Positions 50,556-59,635 of a stretch of DNA of 64,000 nucleotides are shown one piece after another. Each line of letters starts with the position of its first letter. The stretch's first letter is position 1. This DNA is from Spirochaetota bacterium (GTDB lineage Bacteria > Spirochaetota > Brachyspiria > Brachyspirales > JACRPF01). The notes beneath the pieces are model-generated. The model did no database searches, was not told the DNA's origin, and was given only the letters and a program-made list of their open reading frames with translations. The stretch is taken from positions 434,001 to 498,000 of the forward strand of contig JACRPF010000005.1 in NCBI GenBank assembly GCA_016214035.1. Direction: 5' to 3'. Both the position numbers and the translations under genes were made by a program.

Positions 50556-53393
50556 TTACTTCTCTGTACGTACTATTGTTTCAATCATTTTTGCCACGGC
50601 ATCACGATATGATAACAGCACCGCGCTGTCCTTTGTCCAGTGCGACAGCGACGCAACGACGGTGTCCGGCATAGCCAGGAGTTTGTCGATCTCGGCAAGC
50701 AGGGCGGTATGTTTCGCCCGTTTGCCGGATCGTATCTCGCCGGCAAGTGTACGCAGCAGCGCAAGGTAATCAAAGTCCTCAATACCGTCGCGGAGATTCT
50801 CGAACCGCAGTGACGGGTATATCGTTCCGTTCCTGCCGGGATACACAAGATTTCCCTGCCCGCACTGGAAATTGTCCTTTTTCTCGAACACGTTCACGTA
50901 TTTTGCATCCCATTCTGCGTCGGGCCACTGCGCGTTTTTTCCCACATTATCCGGCCATTCACGGTTGATGCACCAGTACAGACAGCCGGGCAGATCGTAC
51001 TTGAATCCGATGAGCATCGCCATGCGGCTTTCGATCGCCGGATATCCGAGGAAAAAGTTCGGGAACGGCCGCGGTTCGCTTACCCAATACCACCAGAACT
51101 CATATCCCGCGCGCTTGCGGTATTCCGGCTTCACCAGCTCATAGGAATCGACGGGAGTGACCCATACATTGAACAGGTCGATGATCCCCGCATCGGGCGT
51201 TGATGTCTGCATGAGCTTGATGCCGGGGAACTCTCTTACAATACGGGCCGAGAAACGGCGGACGGAATCTTCATCGAAATGCCTGGTGCGGAATATAGCG
51301 AACTCGTCGAAGCAATAGAGATACGCCTGATCGGTGTCGAATCCCGCCGCTTTGAGCAATGCTATTTTTTTAGATATCGTCGATGCATACGTCTCGATGT
51401 CTGCGTCTGATATATGGTTATTGGGCCCATAATATCCGAGGGTGCAGAAATTCGCTTCAGGCATTCCGGGAAGATATTTCGTATCCGGATACACGTTCTT
51501 CTCATATATATTGTTCGGTGAAATGCGGTAAGACATGATGAACCGGTAGAGCGAAAGCCGCTGCTCATCCGTGAGTTTGCCGTATGCATTCCAATTCACA
51601 TAGTTCTGTTCAAAAAAACTGAATGCCACTTTCAGCGCACTTTTTTTCGGCAGGGTTAAGTCGTATACCGTGACCGCAAGCGGTATTTCTTTTACATAAC
51701 CGTCAGCGCTGATCGATACCGTCATCCGGCAGGTGCCGGCTTTTGCCGACGCTCCGGCATGGACACGAAGAAACAGCACGCGCGGAAGACCCGTTGGTAT
51801 CATGCACGACGTCTCTCCGTCAAGGATGATGTCGAATACATTCCCGCGATGATCGACGGGAACGACCGATTTCGTATTGTTGACGGTCTTCATGGGCGCA
51901 ACGGTAACGGTAAGGCCTTCCGGCACTCCGTTCACCGAAAAGCGCACCTGTACCGCCGATGCCGCTTTCGGATCGGGGAAAAGGACGATCTGCAGGCCTT
52001 CGTATTCGCTGCGTGCCAGTGAAACCGATGCTTCGCCGTTCATCGCTTCAAGACTTCCGAACAGTGAAGCCTGCTGCACGATTGTCTGTGCCGACGGTAC
52101 GACTACCGCCGCGAACAGCTCATGAGCGGAGAAGAACCGCGCGTTACGGGCGGTGATGGTGGCCGCCTGTGTAAAACCGCCGACCGCCGTCTGCATCACG
52201 GCAAACGTCGTGACAATCGTGTCGGATGATCTGTTCAGCATGGCGGTATCATCAGCCGTTGCTTCGCTGAGGCTATCGGCGATCTGCAGTACCGTTTTCT
52301 GGAGGCTCTCGGCGGTAGCCGCCACATGCTCAACCGCACGCGCGAGCGTCTCAGGAGCGGCCGCGGCAGCCGGTTCAGCGGCGATTGTCCCTGCGGTAAG
52401 TTTTATGCCGCAGCGGGCTGCAAGCGGCATGAGTGTGTTCACGGTTTCGTTCATAGCAAGCTTCATCCGCACGACAGACGTCATTGCTGCTGCAGTATCG
52501 GGGGCATTGCCGGCGGTCGGTACCGTAACGCCCGGCAGTGCCATCTCGGCGATCAGTGAGCGGAGCGATCCTGCGATGCGCCGCGAATCGCGTCCGACGT
52601 CGGTGAAGGTAGAGGCAAGCGTGCGGCAGGCGATGACCGGCGCCCGTGACGCGCCGATTCGGATATCGGTTCCGCGGTAGAATGCGATCTCATCAATATG
52701 ACCGCGGAAATGATACGCGGGATAACCGCCGGCCCCCTGCGCCACGCCGAAATAGAGCGGATATTCGTTACCCACAAGCGCGGTGAAGTTCCTGTCCGCC
52801 GCCGTGTCAGGAGGGACATTGAGCTCCTTGACGTTTCCGTTCACAGCGATGTATACAACACCGTCCTTGAACGTTACGGTTATCACCGACCAGCGGTCCT
52901 GTGCGACGCAGGCATCTTTTGTTACCCATGATATCCAATTGCCGTCTATCTTCTTCGCTTTGAACTCAACCTTGCCGTCACGGAGGTTGAGATAATAGCT
53001 CACCGCTTCGGGTTTCACCTTCCGCGATCCTTTCCAGAAAATCGTGCAGTAACCTGCAACGGACGCGGGTTTTATCGTCGCGGCGAATGTGACATCGTTG
53101 AGCGGTGATATACCTTCGCTGTGCGGGACCTCCACATATGCCTTGCCGTCCTCGAAGTAATATGCCCCGCCGTCCAATGCCGGATCTATCCTGAGCGCGT
53201 CGATGTTGCCCTGGATGATGCCGGGATATTTCCCAGTCTCCTCCCTGACGGTTGCATTCTCGCGTCCGTCGAATTTCCAACGGGCGATGAGTTCCTCCGC
53301 CGTAACAACAGTAGCACACATCACAAACACCGCCGCGACGAACAGCCGGCGTGACGGGATTGCAGCGCGGGAGCAGATGGACTTCGCATACAT
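50556..53393 (-). CDS. Secreted LamG + DUF4091/GH123-like protein
   Basis: 945 residues: signal peptide (RLFVAAVFVMCATVVTA), LamG domain to about 245 (RGHIDEIAFYRGTDI), an alanine-rich helical segment (270-410), a beta domain, then a GH123-like barrel with DTDQAYLYCFDEFAIF (acidic pair) and the DUF4091 ending LVYPGRNGTIYPSLRFENLR plus DGIEDFDYLALL. GH123 enzymes are exo-beta-N-acetylgalactosaminidases; DUF4091 members act on related amino sugars or are unknown. It is in the middle of the operon, 7 bases before the GH42-like gene. The helical insert between LamG and the beta domain is unusual. Confidence 0.82.
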   Translation of the reverse strand: MYAKSICSRAAIPSRRLFVAAVFVMCATVVTAEELIARWKFDGRENATVREETGKYPGIIQGNIDALRIDPALDGGAYYFEDGKAYVEVPHSEGISPLNDVTFAATIKPASVAGYCTIFWKGSRKVKPEAVSYYLNLRDGKVEFKAKKIDGNWISWVTKDACVAQDRWSVITVTFKDGVVYIAVNGNVKELNVPPDTAADRNFTALVGNEYPLYFGVAQGAGGYPAYHFRGHIDEIAFYRGTDIRIGASRAPVIACRTLASTFTDVGRDSRRIAGSLRSLIAEMALPGVTVPTAGNAPDTAAAMTSVVRMKLAMNETVNTLMPLAARCGIKLTAGTIAAEPAAAAAPETLARAVEHVAATAESLQKTVLQIADSLSEATADDTAMLNRSSDTIVTTFAVMQTAVGGFTQAATITARNARFFSAHELFAAVVVPSAQTIVQQASLFGSLEAMNGEASVSLARSEYEGLQIVLFPDPKAASAVQVRFSVNGVPEGLTVTVAPMKTVNNTKSVVPVDHRGNVFDIILDGETSCMIPTGLPRVLFLRVHAGASAKAGTCRMTVSISADGYVKEIPLAVTVYDLTLPKKSALKVAFSFFEQNYVNWNAYGKLTDEQRLSLYRFIMSYRISPNNIYEKNVYPDTKYLPGMPEANFCTLGYYGPNNHISDADIETYASTISKKIALLKAAGFDTDQAYLYCFDEFAIFRTRHFDEDSVRRFSARIVREFPGIKLMQTSTPDAGIIDLFNVWVTPVDSYELVKPEYRKRAGYEFWWYWVSEPRPFPNFFLGYPAIESRMAMLIGFKYDLPGCLYWCINREWPDNVGKNAQWPDAEWDAKYVNVFEKKDNFQCGQGNLVYPGRNGTIYPSLRFENLRDGIEDFDYLALLRTLAGEIRSGKRAKHTALLAEIDKLLAMPDTVVASLSHWTKDSAVLLSYRDAVAKMIETIVRTEK

Positions 53394-53402
53394 GGATATC
53401 TC

Positions 53403-54176
53403 CTAGAGACTTTTTATGCGTGCATTATATTTTTCGATAAGTTTCGCATTGTACGCATCGCCGCCCGGTACATTGGCGCTTTTCCACATCGGGGGTTCTA
53501 TCCCCCAGGCAAGCAGCATTCTCACCGTTTCTATCTCCAGCCGGTGCGCAATGTAGAAATCGACGATATTGGACACCGGTGCGATGGGGATGTCCATCTG
53601 TTCAAATTTCACAACGGCATCACCCAGCGGATTATAATCGTCAATGCATATATCCGCAAGCTCGAATAGATTCTTTTTACTCGAGTGACGGAGGAAATGA
53701 TCCATCGGAAGACCGTTCTGCCAGTGACTCGATGATATTGCAATCACCTTTGCGCCCGCTTTCTTTGCCTCGAGGACTGCGTCGATGGTCGTGGGATTTA
53801 CACCGATATTATGAAAGATGATGAAGACATCATCTTTTTTGAGGCGATAGTAGCGTACCAGGCTGGCGCCGTAATTCTCCGTGCGTTCCATCTCAAGGTA
53901 TTTCAGCGCATTGTTGAACGTCGATATGCCGATATCCATGATCGGGTTGATGCAGGCGAAACCGCCCGCGCGGAAGAAAACCTCGGCCATCACCAGCGTG
54001 GTGTGTCCGCCGCCGCCGTACACATTGAGGAGCCGGTCCTCTTTTATCGCCGTTGCCATCATCTCCGCGGCCTTGAGTATATTATCGATCTGTTTTTCCT
54101 CGACTTCGTAGATGTTCTTCATGATGGCTTCGATGTAGCGCGGATCGGTCTTCGTCAATTTTGAAAAGTCGAACAT
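53403..54176 (-). CDS. SIS-domain sugar isomerase/deacylase-like protein
   Basis: 257 residues. The SIS (sugar isomerase) fold is seen in RLLNVYGGGGHTTLVMAEVF and VFIIFHNIGVNPTTIDAVLE, followed by AKVIAISSSHWQNG; similar to UPF0309-type proteins. It binds phosphosugars and probably isomerises or deaminates an amino sugar phosphate in the cytoplasm. Nine bases before the GH123-like gene and 18 after the TIM-barrel gene, so it is in the same operon. It fits a pathway that takes up an amino sugar released by the secreted hydrolases (inference). Confidence 0.82.
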   Translation of the reverse strand: MFDFSKLTKTDPRYIEAIMKNIYEVEEKQIDNILKAAEMMATAIKEDRLLNVYGGGGHTTLVMAEVFFRAGGFACINPIMDIGISTFNNALKYLEMERTENYGASLVRYYRLKKDDVFIIFHNIGVNPTTIDAVLEAKKAGAKVIAISSSHWQNGLPMDHFLRHSSKKNLFELADICIDDYNPLGDAVVKFEQMDIPIAPVSNIVDFYIAHRLEIETVRMLLAWGIEPPMWKSANVPGGDAYNAKLIEKYNARIKSL

Positions 54177-54194
54177 GGTGTACTCCTGTTATTC

Positions 54195-55226
54195 TCAGCG
54201 TTTCAGTATGCGCCGGTAATTCTCGCCGAGGCGGTCCCAGAGCTTGAGCGCATCCGGCGCAGCAAGCGATGTGCCGTAGCCGCCGCGATATGTCCACGCC
54301 GCCAGACGGTCGACACCGAGCGAGTCGTAGAGATCGACGACGTCGTCCATCTGCGCGAAGTCCTCCGGCTGCTTGAAATAGTTCATGATCCAGCGTTCCG
54401 ACTGCTTGTTGTACTTCTTCGCCGCGGCGACCGTACGCGCGGTGATCTCGCGGAAAAAGCGCATCGGCAATTCCCACGCGATTATCGTCGTTGAAAAGAC
54501 ATCGAAATACGGCGACGCAGCCACCATGTCCCAGTTGTCATACCCGCGCTGCTCGGTCACATAATATGTGTTCATTGTCGCGTGCACGCAGCAGGTTATC
54601 TCCGACTTCGGATTGATCTGTTTGATGAGACGCGAGGTGTCTTCGAGGATGAACAGCGCCTCGCGCCAGCGGAACTGTTTCACGTCATCATTCATGATGC
54701 GCGGCATTTCATAGCCGTAATACGATTCGAACTTTTTCATGCATTCTCCGCAGCGGCAGGCCCAGTCATCGCCGGCACCGCCGGTGATCGAAGCGTACGA
54801 TTTCGGGAGCGCGTAATGCGGTTCATCCCAGAAAAAACCGTCAGCGTTCGTCTCACGCGCGAGTTTCAGGCAGAAGTTCCTGAAGTAATCGCGGAAGGAG
54901 TTCGTGTTGAAGCACGCATGGGGCAGCTGTTCGCCGGTGAAGGCGGATACCTGGCGATGACGGGTGTTGTTCTGCAGAAAAAGACTGATCTGCTCCCCGC
55001 CGAAATATTTACCGATACCCCAGGGGTCGAGAAGTACGCGAAGGCCTTTTTTCTTTGCCGCATCGACGATTTTCGGTATCGAGGGGAACCAGAAATCGAG
55101 ATCGAATTCGGTGATGGCGAGGATGACCGTTGTGCAGCCGTGGTCGGCAATCTCGGTAAAATCACGTTCGGCATGCTCCACATAGGACATGCCGTAATAA
55201 CTGACTGCTGTTTCGCGTATGGCCAT
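54195..55226 (-). CDS. TIM-barrel protein, glycosidase-like, unknown
   Basis: 343 residues from the ATG at 55226 (CGGAG upstream; the 15 extra upstream codons include the operator and are rejected). Barrel-like strands include TTVILAITEFDLDFWF and LRVLLDPWGIGKYFGGE. NADGFFWDEPHYALP holds an acidic pair as in glycosidase active sites, and DWACRCGECMKKFESYYG has a Cys-rich C-x-C-x2-C group typical of uncharacterised TIM-barrel proteins in Lentisphaerae and relatives. No signal peptide. First gene of the six-gene operon. Function unknown. Confidence 0.68.
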   Translation of the reverse strand: MAIRETAVSYYGMSYVEHAERDFTEIADHGCTTVILAITEFDLDFWFPSIPKIVDAAKKKGLRVLLDPWGIGKYFGGEQISLFLQNNTRHRQVSAFTGEQLPHACFNTNSFRDYFRNFCLKLARETNADGFFWDEPHYALPKSYASITGGAGDDWACRCGECMKKFESYYGYEMPRIMNDDVKQFRWREALFILEDTSRLIKQINPKSEITCCVHATMNTYYVTEQRGYDNWDMVAASPYFDVFSTTIIAWELPMRFFREITARTVAAAKKYNKQSERWIMNYFKQPEDFAQMDDVVDLYDSLGVDRLAAWTYRGGYGTSLAAPDALKLWDRLGENYRRILKR

Positions 55227-55256
55227 TACGTACTCCGATTGTACAGATATATTGAT

Positions 55257-55268
55257 TGTATCGATACA
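55257..55268 (-). promoter_or_regulatory. Operator palindrome TGTATCGATACA
   Basis: A perfect 12-bp palindrome starting 4 bases after the -10 box of the operon promoter, so over the transcription start. The GntR-LacI regulator encoded just upstream (55332-56366) is the obvious candidate to bind it. Confidence 0.66.
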
Positions 55269-55271
55269 CAT

Positions 55272-55300
55272 AGTATAACCAATTATTGCTGAAAGGTCAA
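55272..55300 (-). promoter_or_regulatory. Promoter of the six-gene glycan operon
   Basis: On the minus strand TTGACC (55300-55295), 17 bases, TATACT (55277-55272). It transcribes 55226 down to 45568 through six tightly spaced genes. Confidence 0.8.
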
Positions 55301-55331
55301 GTATTACTGCCGTTTGTCTGGATCCCGGACG

Positions 55332-56366
55332 TTACGCGCTTTCACGGACGATGATTTTCGGTTTCTGGATAATACATCGTTTCTGAGTTCCGTCCATCTG
55401 TCCGGTGACGAGTTTCAGCGCGTTCGCCGCGATCATACTGCTGCCGTAATCGATGCTGGTCAGTGATGGCGTCAGGTAATCCGCAATATCGAGGTTGTCA
55501 CAGCCGATCAGACGGATGTCGCCGGGGATGCGAATGCCGCGTTTATGGCACAGCCGTATCACACCGGCGGCGTAGATATCGTGAAATGTCATGATGCCGT
55601 CGATGGTTTTCATCTGCGTAAGCAGCTGCTCACACGAACGGAATCCCGCTTCGATGGTATTCTCGTTCGATAAAAATACTTCACGCCGGCGATTCATTGC
55701 GATACCGGAAGCGAGAGCTGTTTCACTAAACCCCCGATATCGCTCATCAGTTGATTTCAGCAGACGGTTCCCGATATAACCGAGTTCGCGGCATCCGTTA
55801 CGTATCAAACGCTCAGCGGCAAGTTTTCCCGCGGCGAAGTTGTCGGGAATGACCGACGGAATCGTGGTGTCGGTGAACGTACGCAGTACATTGACAATGC
55901 GAATGCCGCGGTCCATCATATTCTCAAAGTAGCGTTTGTTTTTTTCTGTCGGTTCGGGCAGAAGCAGTATGCCCTGTGCGCCTGCCCGAACAAGCTCATC
56001 GGCGGCGTTCCGTTCTCGCGCCGGGTCGAACGCTGATACTTTCGTGATTATGCTCAGCGCATGTTTATTTTTTATTGTAAGCTCATGCAGGAAACGGTTG
56101 AGGAACGGATTTTCCGCCTCGGTCAGAATCAGGCCGATGGTCGTTGTTTCGCGGCGCGCCGTGTTTTTGACATACAATCCGCTTCCGTGACGGCGTTCGA
56201 GCAGTTCGTCGCGGGTAAGCAGTTCAAGCGCATGGCTCAACGTGCTTCTGCTTACGTTGTATTTTTTTAAGAGCTCACGGACGCCCGGGATGCGATCGCC
56301 CGGCGATAGCTTTTGTGTCCGGATATATCCGGCTATCTTTTCTTTCAGCGTTGAATATTTCAGCAT
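55332..56366 (-). CDS. GntR-LacI hybrid transcription regulator
   Basis: 344 residues. N-terminal GntR winged helix (LSPGDRIPGVRELLKKYNVS, STLSHALELLTRDELLERRH) followed by a LacI-type sugar-binding domain (TIGLILTEAENPFLNRFLHE; RLIGCDNLDIADYLTPSLTS). This is the AraR-like architecture, which binds operators as a dimer and releases on sugar binding. It lies immediately upstream of the promoter and palindrome of the six-gene operon on the same strand. AAGG precedes the ATG at 56366. The inducer is probably a sugar freed by the operon's hydrolases. Confidence 0.92.
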   Translation of the reverse strand: MLKYSTLKEKIAGYIRTQKLSPGDRIPGVRELLKKYNVSRSTLSHALELLTRDELLERRHGSGLYVKNTARRETTTIGLILTEAENPFLNRFLHELTIKNKHALSIITKVSAFDPARERNAADELVRAGAQGILLLPEPTEKNKRYFENMMDRGIRIVNVLRTFTDTTIPSVIPDNFAAGKLAAERLIRNGCRELGYIGNRLLKSTDERYRGFSETALASGIAMNRRREVFLSNENTIEAGFRSCEQLLTQMKTIDGIMTFHDIYAAGVIRLCHKRGIRIPGDIRLIGCDNLDIADYLTPSLTSIDYGSSMIAANALKLVTGQMDGTQKRCIIQKPKIIVRESA

Positions 56367-56463
56367 CGATACGACCTTGCACGCATTGTATCTCCGCCGG
56401 TATGATATCGCAAGTCGTGCGCGGCGCGATAACTGATATCAGATGCGGCGTCGCATGTGTGAT

Positions 56464-57357
56464 TCACGTGCTGCGATATTTTTTCCGGTATTCAGCGGGC
56501 GTTTTCCCGTTGAAGGCGCGGAACTTTTCGTGGAAGAACGACAGATCATTATACCCGCAGCGCTCGGCGATTCGGTACACGGGAAGATCGGTCGATTTTA
56601 ACAGGCGGCACGCGCGTTCGATGCGCACCTCGGCGATGTATTCGCTCACCGTGTAACGCGTGGTCTGCGTGAACAACCGCGAGAGATAACTTTTATTGAG
56701 CGACGTCATCGCGGAAAGCGTCTCCGCGGAAAGATCGCCGTCCGGATGCGCCTGAATATATTCCATGAGCCGCACGATACGTTCGTCGATAGGTTTTTGT
56801 TTTACCGATCCATCCGCGTCAAGCGTCCGTGCGATATGAGCGAACAGCGTATAGAGCGACAATGATACTATGCCTTCGCCGCCGTGAGATGGACTCGTCA
56901 GCTCGCCATGCATCGTTCTGCATATCGACGCGGCAAGCGCCGCAGTTTTCGGCGGAAGCGATATTTTTCCATAACCGCCGGATTTGCCGCCAAGAAAACG
57001 GGCAATCGTGCTCTGGCGCATGAAGTCCGCATTGCTGATGTATTCCGTGATACTGCCGATGCATGCGGGCGTGAGTGCAAGAACGAAATAGGAAAAGTCT
57101 TTCTCGGGGATGACGGAATGCGGTTCGTCGATATTGAAAAATAGGATGTCGCCCTGCTTGATGATCTCTTTGCTGCGGAGTGTCTTCTGCGATGCGCGTC
57201 CGTGATAAATGAGATAAATTTCCATGAACGCGTGATCGTGCCATGGCAGGAGCGACGCGTCGTTCTCGCGATCCACGATGCCGAAGCTCTTCCCGCCGTT
57301 GAACACCCAGTCCGGTGCAAGTGTGTGTATGCTTTTATGTATCGTCGTTTTCGGCAT
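56464..57357 (-). CDS. AraC-family regulator
   Basis: 297 residues from the ATG at 57357; a TTG four codons earlier overlaps the -10 box. Cupin sensor (SLLPWHDHAFMEIYLIYHGR; KQGDILFFNIDEPHSVIPEK) and C-terminal AraC domain (SAETLSAMTSLNKSYLSRLF; PVYRIAERCGYNDLSFFHEK, ending KTPAEYRKKY). Its promoter puts the start about five bases before the ATG, so the leader is almost absent. It lies downstream of the secreted sulfatase on the same strand and may control it or the six-gene operon. Confidence 0.9.
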   Translation of the reverse strand: MPKTTIHKSIHTLAPDWVFNGGKSFGIVDRENDASLLPWHDHAFMEIYLIYHGRASQKTLRSKEIIKQGDILFFNIDEPHSVIPEKDFSYFVLALTPACIGSITEYISNADFMRQSTIARFLGGKSGGYGKISLPPKTAALAASICRTMHGELTSPSHGGEGIVSLSLYTLFAHIARTLDADGSVKQKPIDERIVRLMEYIQAHPDGDLSAETLSAMTSLNKSYLSRLFTQTTRYTVSEYIAEVRIERACRLLKSTDLPVYRIAERCGYNDLSFFHEKFRAFNGKTPAEYRKKYRST

Positions 57358-57368
57358 GGCTGTGCACA

Positions 57369-57398
57369 ATTATACAGGTGAACGTGCAGTTAATGCAA
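57369..57398 (-). promoter_or_regulatory. Promoter of the AraC gene at 57357
   Basis: On the minus strand TTGCAT (57398-57393), 18 bases, TATAAT (57374-57369). The expected start is about five bases from the ATG and no ribosome-binding site is seen. Confidence 0.58.
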
Positions 57399-57451
57399 GG
57401 GATTGCGGACAAGCGATGCGCCTCGCCGCGGGGGTGTCACCGGAATGCCGT

Positions 57452-59494
57452 TCAGTGCTGCGCGTTGCGGCGTACAGCCTCAATGCTCAGCTCGCCGCGG
57501 AATACCTGTACGTCATCAATGAGCCCGTTGAATCCCGGAGCGTTTCCGGCAAGCACGGGACTTCCCCCGTCACCGCCGATATCAAGACCGTCATTGGGGT
57601 CTGCGGCGATGAAGCGCCGTGAAGGAACCGAGCCGGCAGCTTCGCCGTTGATGAATAGTTTGAGTTCGCGTTTCGACGTGAGCATCGCGGTGATATGCGT
57701 CCATCCTTCGGGAAGTTCATTGCGGGCGCTCACACTCGCCGGTATTGAATTCGCACGCACGGTGAATACCGGTTTTCCGTTTTTAAGCGAGAGCGCAAAG
57801 CCCAGCGACGCACCGCCGCGTGCAAGTATTACGCCGTTCTTTCTCCCGGGTTTTATCCATGCCGATACCGTGAACGGTATGTCCCTGGGCGAAAGTGATT
57901 CCGATTTTTGCGCCGTGATTATCGTCTTCCCGTCGCATACGAGCGCATCTCCATGTATGCCGGGAGCGTAATGCGTTGATGCGGATGGCGTACCGTCGTT
58001 GCTGTGTCCGGACACGTCCATGATCTTCACGCCCGCACCGTCAAATGTATACTGCAGTACCAGCTCAGCCGGGATGTCGGCTGCGGAACGTTCTTCCTCT
58101 ACGCGGAATGATGACTGCTTGAGTGCGGCATCCAATTCCCGCTGCATCGTGTCGCGTGCGGCGGCATATGCGGGCAGGAGCGCAAGGTTCGTCATTTCTT
58201 TCGGGTCTTTCAGAAGCTGATACAGCTCGGGGACGTCATCGATGTCCGGATAGGTGACGTATTTCCATTCGGGTGTCCGCACCCCGAGCATCATCGGTAT
58301 CGACGGTGTAAGGTCAACATAATATTCATACAGGAACGAGCTGCGCCATGACGACGGTTTTCCGCCGAACAGCGGCAGCATCGACAAACCCTGCATCTGT
58401 TTCGGTATGGGAATGCCGGCCAGATCGAGCAGCGTCGGAGCCAGATCGATATTGAGCACCATGTCGCGCACGGCAGTTCCCGGTTTGATCTGCCGCGGAT
58501 AGCGGGCGATGAACGGTATCCGCATCGATTCCTCGTACGCCACACGTTTATCCCCGCGGCGATGTTCGCCGTGAAGAAATCCGTTGTCTCCGGCAAAAAG
58601 GATTATCGTGTCATCCAGCTGTCCGGTCTCTTCAAGCGCCTTGAATATGGCGCCGATACCGTCATCCACCGATGCAAGCGCGCGGAAATAGTCCACCTGC
58701 TTCGGCCGTTTGTCATTCCACGGTACCGGCGGAATGCTCGCGGGAACACGGTCTGCGCCGCCCTTGGCAAGCGATCCGCGCTGCCATGCGGGTTTTCCCT
58801 CGAAGGTGTCGTCAAAGTTCGCCGGTTTGGCGAATGTCATATCGGGATATATTGTTTTATGCGAATCTTCCGGAGTAAAGGGCTCATGCACCGCTTTATG
58901 CGAAAGATACAGACAGAACGGATTCGTGCGCTGCCTGCGTATGAACTGCAGTGCTTTGCTGTTCAATACCGTCGTAAGGTACTCATTGGTGATATATGAC
59001 GTACCGTTCTCGTTGATATCGGGTTTCTCATATTTGCCCTGGCCCTTGAAGCTCAGCCAGTAATCGTATCCCGGACGCGGACCTGAATAGTTGCTCATGT
59101 GCCATTTGCCGATGAATGCCGTCTCATATCCGCTGTCGCGCAGATACATCGGGAATGTGGGCGTCACCGCGTGATCGATCTCCTCTCCTTCATTGCGCCG
59201 CACCCCGTGTATATGCGGGTATACGCCGGTGAGAAATGATGCGCGGCTCGGCGAGCAGAGCGAGATGCAGACGAACGCGTTTGAAAATATAACCCCTTCA
59301 TGTGCGATGCGGTCGATATTCGGCGTCCGTATGCCGGGAAAACCGTTCGCATACGACGGCGCATCATAACGGAGATCGTCAACAAGGATGAATATGATAT
59401 TGGGTCTGCGGCGTTTATCTTCCGCGGCGAAGACAGTAAGCGGGATGCAGACCAGCGCGATGACCATGAGAATGATAATGCCGTATTTTTTCAT
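57452..59494 (-). CDS. Secreted sulfatase with C-terminal LamG domain
   Basis: 680 residues. Signal peptide (IIILMVIALVCIPLTVFAA), then a full sulfatase domain: PNIIFILVDDLRYD, formylglycine motif C80-S-P-S-R in ISLCSPSRASFLTG, FIGKWHMSNYSG and LFAGDNGFLHGEHRRGDKR. From about residue 470 a LamG/concanavalin-like domain follows (ELVLQYTFDGAG ... FNGLIDDVQVFRGELSIEAV). It would remove sulfate esters from an external sulfated glycan while LamG holds substrate. Maturation needs a formylglycine-generating enzyme not found in this window. AGGTGA precedes the ATG. Strong promoter upstream. Confidence 0.93.
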   Translation of the reverse strand: MKKYGIIILMVIALVCIPLTVFAAEDKRRRPNIIFILVDDLRYDAPSYANGFPGIRTPNIDRIAHEGVIFSNAFVCISLCSPSRASFLTGVYPHIHGVRRNEGEEIDHAVTPTFPMYLRDSGYETAFIGKWHMSNYSGPRPGYDYWLSFKGQGKYEKPDINENGTSYITNEYLTTVLNSKALQFIRRQRTNPFCLYLSHKAVHEPFTPEDSHKTIYPDMTFAKPANFDDTFEGKPAWQRGSLAKGGADRVPASIPPVPWNDKRPKQVDYFRALASVDDGIGAIFKALEETGQLDDTIILFAGDNGFLHGEHRRGDKRVAYEESMRIPFIARYPRQIKPGTAVRDMVLNIDLAPTLLDLAGIPIPKQMQGLSMLPLFGGKPSSWRSSFLYEYYVDLTPSIPMMLGVRTPEWKYVTYPDIDDVPELYQLLKDPKEMTNLALLPAYAAARDTMQRELDAALKQSSFRVEEERSAADIPAELVLQYTFDGAGVKIMDVSGHSNDGTPSASTHYAPGIHGDALVCDGKTIITAQKSESLSPRDIPFTVSAWIKPGRKNGVILARGGASLGFALSLKNGKPVFTVRANSIPASVSARNELPEGWTHITAMLTSKRELKLFINGEAAGSVPSRRFIAADPNDGLDIGGDGGSPVLAGNAPGFNGLIDDVQVFRGELSIEAVRRNAQH

Positions 59495-59528
59495 ATTTCA
59501 CCTATGGAATCATTAATATACCATATAT

Positions 59529-59557
59529 AATATAGCCCACTTCCACCCGCTTGTCAA
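59529..59557 (-). promoter_or_regulatory. Promoter of the secreted sulfatase gene
   Basis: On the minus strand TTGACA (59557-59552), 17 bases, TATATT (59534-59529), with a leader of about 28 bases to the ATG at 59494. Confidence 0.8.
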
Positions 59558-59601
59558 ATTGCCGGGCGGTTGCATGTCATTGTCTCCCGCCGATAGCATG
59601 C

Positions 59602-59629
59602 TTGACAAAGCCGATTGCTGGTTTATGGT
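59602..59629 (+). promoter_or_regulatory. Promoter of the srkA-like gene (leaderless)
   Basis: TTGACA at 59602-59607, 16 bases, TATGGT at 59624-59629; the ATG at 59636 is six bases after the -10 box. Confidence 0.65.
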
Positions 59630-59635
59630 AGGGAT

